From positions 8,343,292-8,407,291 of the forward strand of contig JAKSZT010054457.1 in NCBI GenBank assembly GCA_026826555.1: a stretch of 64,000 bases of DNA. Direction: 5' to 3'. The notes below the pieces were generated by a model. It ran no database searches and was not told the DNA's origin. It saw nothing but the letters and a program-made list of their open reading frames with translations. Origin of the DNA: Tolypeutes matacus. Lineage: Eukaryota > Chordata > Mammalia > Cingulata > Chlamyphoridae. Shown here in pieces: positions 63,427 through 64,000 of the stretch (position 1 is its first letter; each line of letters begins with the position of its first letter). The position numbers were made by a program, and so were the translations under genes.

Positions 63427-63880
63427 TGTGGCAGTTTGAGGTTATTTATGTACTCCAAAAAGAAAGATTATGTTTGTAAAATGGTAATTGTGCCCAGTTG
63501 TTTAGTCAAGCATTTATGGGCGTTAGCCATCAGTGAGTTTGCTGCGTAGATGGCTGATTGTATCTACATCAACCAGGAAAATTGCCATCAACTTTATCCA
63601 ATCTGTTGAATGCCTTAAAAGAAGAAGTGATTTCAGCATTCAGAGAGAATTTCCCCATTCATCTTTGATAGGCAACATCTCCCAGAAACTCAACAAGGAC
63701 CTTCACTATATTTTCATTGGAGCACCTGGTATACAGCCTGCTTGCAGAACCTGGACTTGTGCATGCCCATGTTCATGCGAGAGACTCTTATAAAATCTCA
63801 TACTATTTACAGATATCTCCTATTAGTTCTGTTTCCCTATGGAATCCTGACTAATACAACCTCTTTGGCTGACTAATACA
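63427..63880 (+). mobile_element. Mosaic LTR (family X ends, family Y body)
   Basis: The first about 55 bases match family X (tgtggcagtttgaggttatt; compare tgtagcagtttggcattatt at 36755). From gtaattgtgcccagttgttt it follows family Y to its own end, ccctatggaatcctgactaataca (about 63832-63858), and then carries the family X terminus, acctctttggctgactaataca (63859-63880). It is followed without a gap by a primer-binding-site-like sequence, so it is a 5' LTR. Confidence 0.7.
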
Positions 63881-64000
63881 GAATTTGGCACCAAAAGTTT
63901 CTTCCTGTTTTGCAATTACCAAAAATGCTGGGATGGTTTTATAAGTGGCTAAAGGGTATTTTTTGGAGGAATTGTGAGATGCTTCCTGAAAAAAAAAGCC
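63881..64000 (+). mobile_element. Start of an ERVL internal region (cut by window edge)
   Basis: gaatttggcaccaaaagttt right after the LTR resembles the tggtacc/tggcacc-type primer-binding site of ERVL, followed by the leader-type text aaaatgctgggatggtttta...gtggctaaagggtatttttt. The element continues to the right of the window, so its coding content cannot be judged. Confidence 0.55.

Noticed and set aside
1..64000. CRISPR arrays, operons, integrons, prophage or other prokaryotic systems
   Set aside because: No spaced direct repeats, ribosome binding sites or dense gene packing; the window is vertebrate nuclear DNA.

Overview
This is mammalian nuclear DNA: AT-rich, very dense in interspersed repeats, with few genes and no bacterial, plasmid or phage signature. 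Two tRNA-derived SINEs (7746-8013 and 48768-48962), LINE-1 copies that share a distinctive 3' tail, and ERVL-type LTRs point to Xenarthra, most likely an armadillo-like genome. I recognise the SINE as the DAS type from memory; no search was run.

The genic content is an olfactory receptor (OR) cluster. Four single-exon OR family 4 loci all lie on the minus strand across about 34 kb. The one at 46566-47519 is intact (317 aa, all OR signature motifs, a good splice acceptor just upstream). The one at 13146-14035 is broken by a single frameshift. The one at 25414-26329 has about three frameshifts and one stop. The one at 38191-39089 is heavily decayed. The series grades from functional to relic, as expected for birth-and-death evolution in an OR cluster.

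Layout: 1-7000 is a pile-up of L1 fragments. 7515-8381 is a solo LTR carrying a SINE. About 9690-10228 is an L1 tail with an inverted 5' part. 10450-12888 holds MaLR LTR remnants. 13146-14035 is OR locus 1. 14100-25400 is a gene-poor spacer with old MIR and L1 pieces. 25414-26329 is OR locus 2. About 27490-36151 is the most complete L1, with ORF1, ORF2 and an unusually long 3' UTR of about 2.7 kb. 36755-37333 is a sister LTR that preserves the empty site of the 7.7-kb SINE. 38191-39089 is OR locus 3. 41060-45350 holds L1 pieces and a solo LTR inserted in an L1 tail. 46566-47519 is the intact OR. 48768-48962 is the second SINE. 49000-58200 is a spacer with L1 fragments. 58362-64000 is dense in ERVL-type LTRs with a decayed pol (integrase) remnant, and the start of another ERVL internal region runs off the right edge.

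The OR loci act independently: each would encode one odorant receptor expressed monogenically in olfactory neurons. I found no new enzyme system, CRISPR array or operon. The most unusual things are retroelement structures: a mosaic LTR (63427-63880), a long two-module L1 3' UTR, a twin-primed L1, and a SINE insertion that can be read against its own paralogous empty site.
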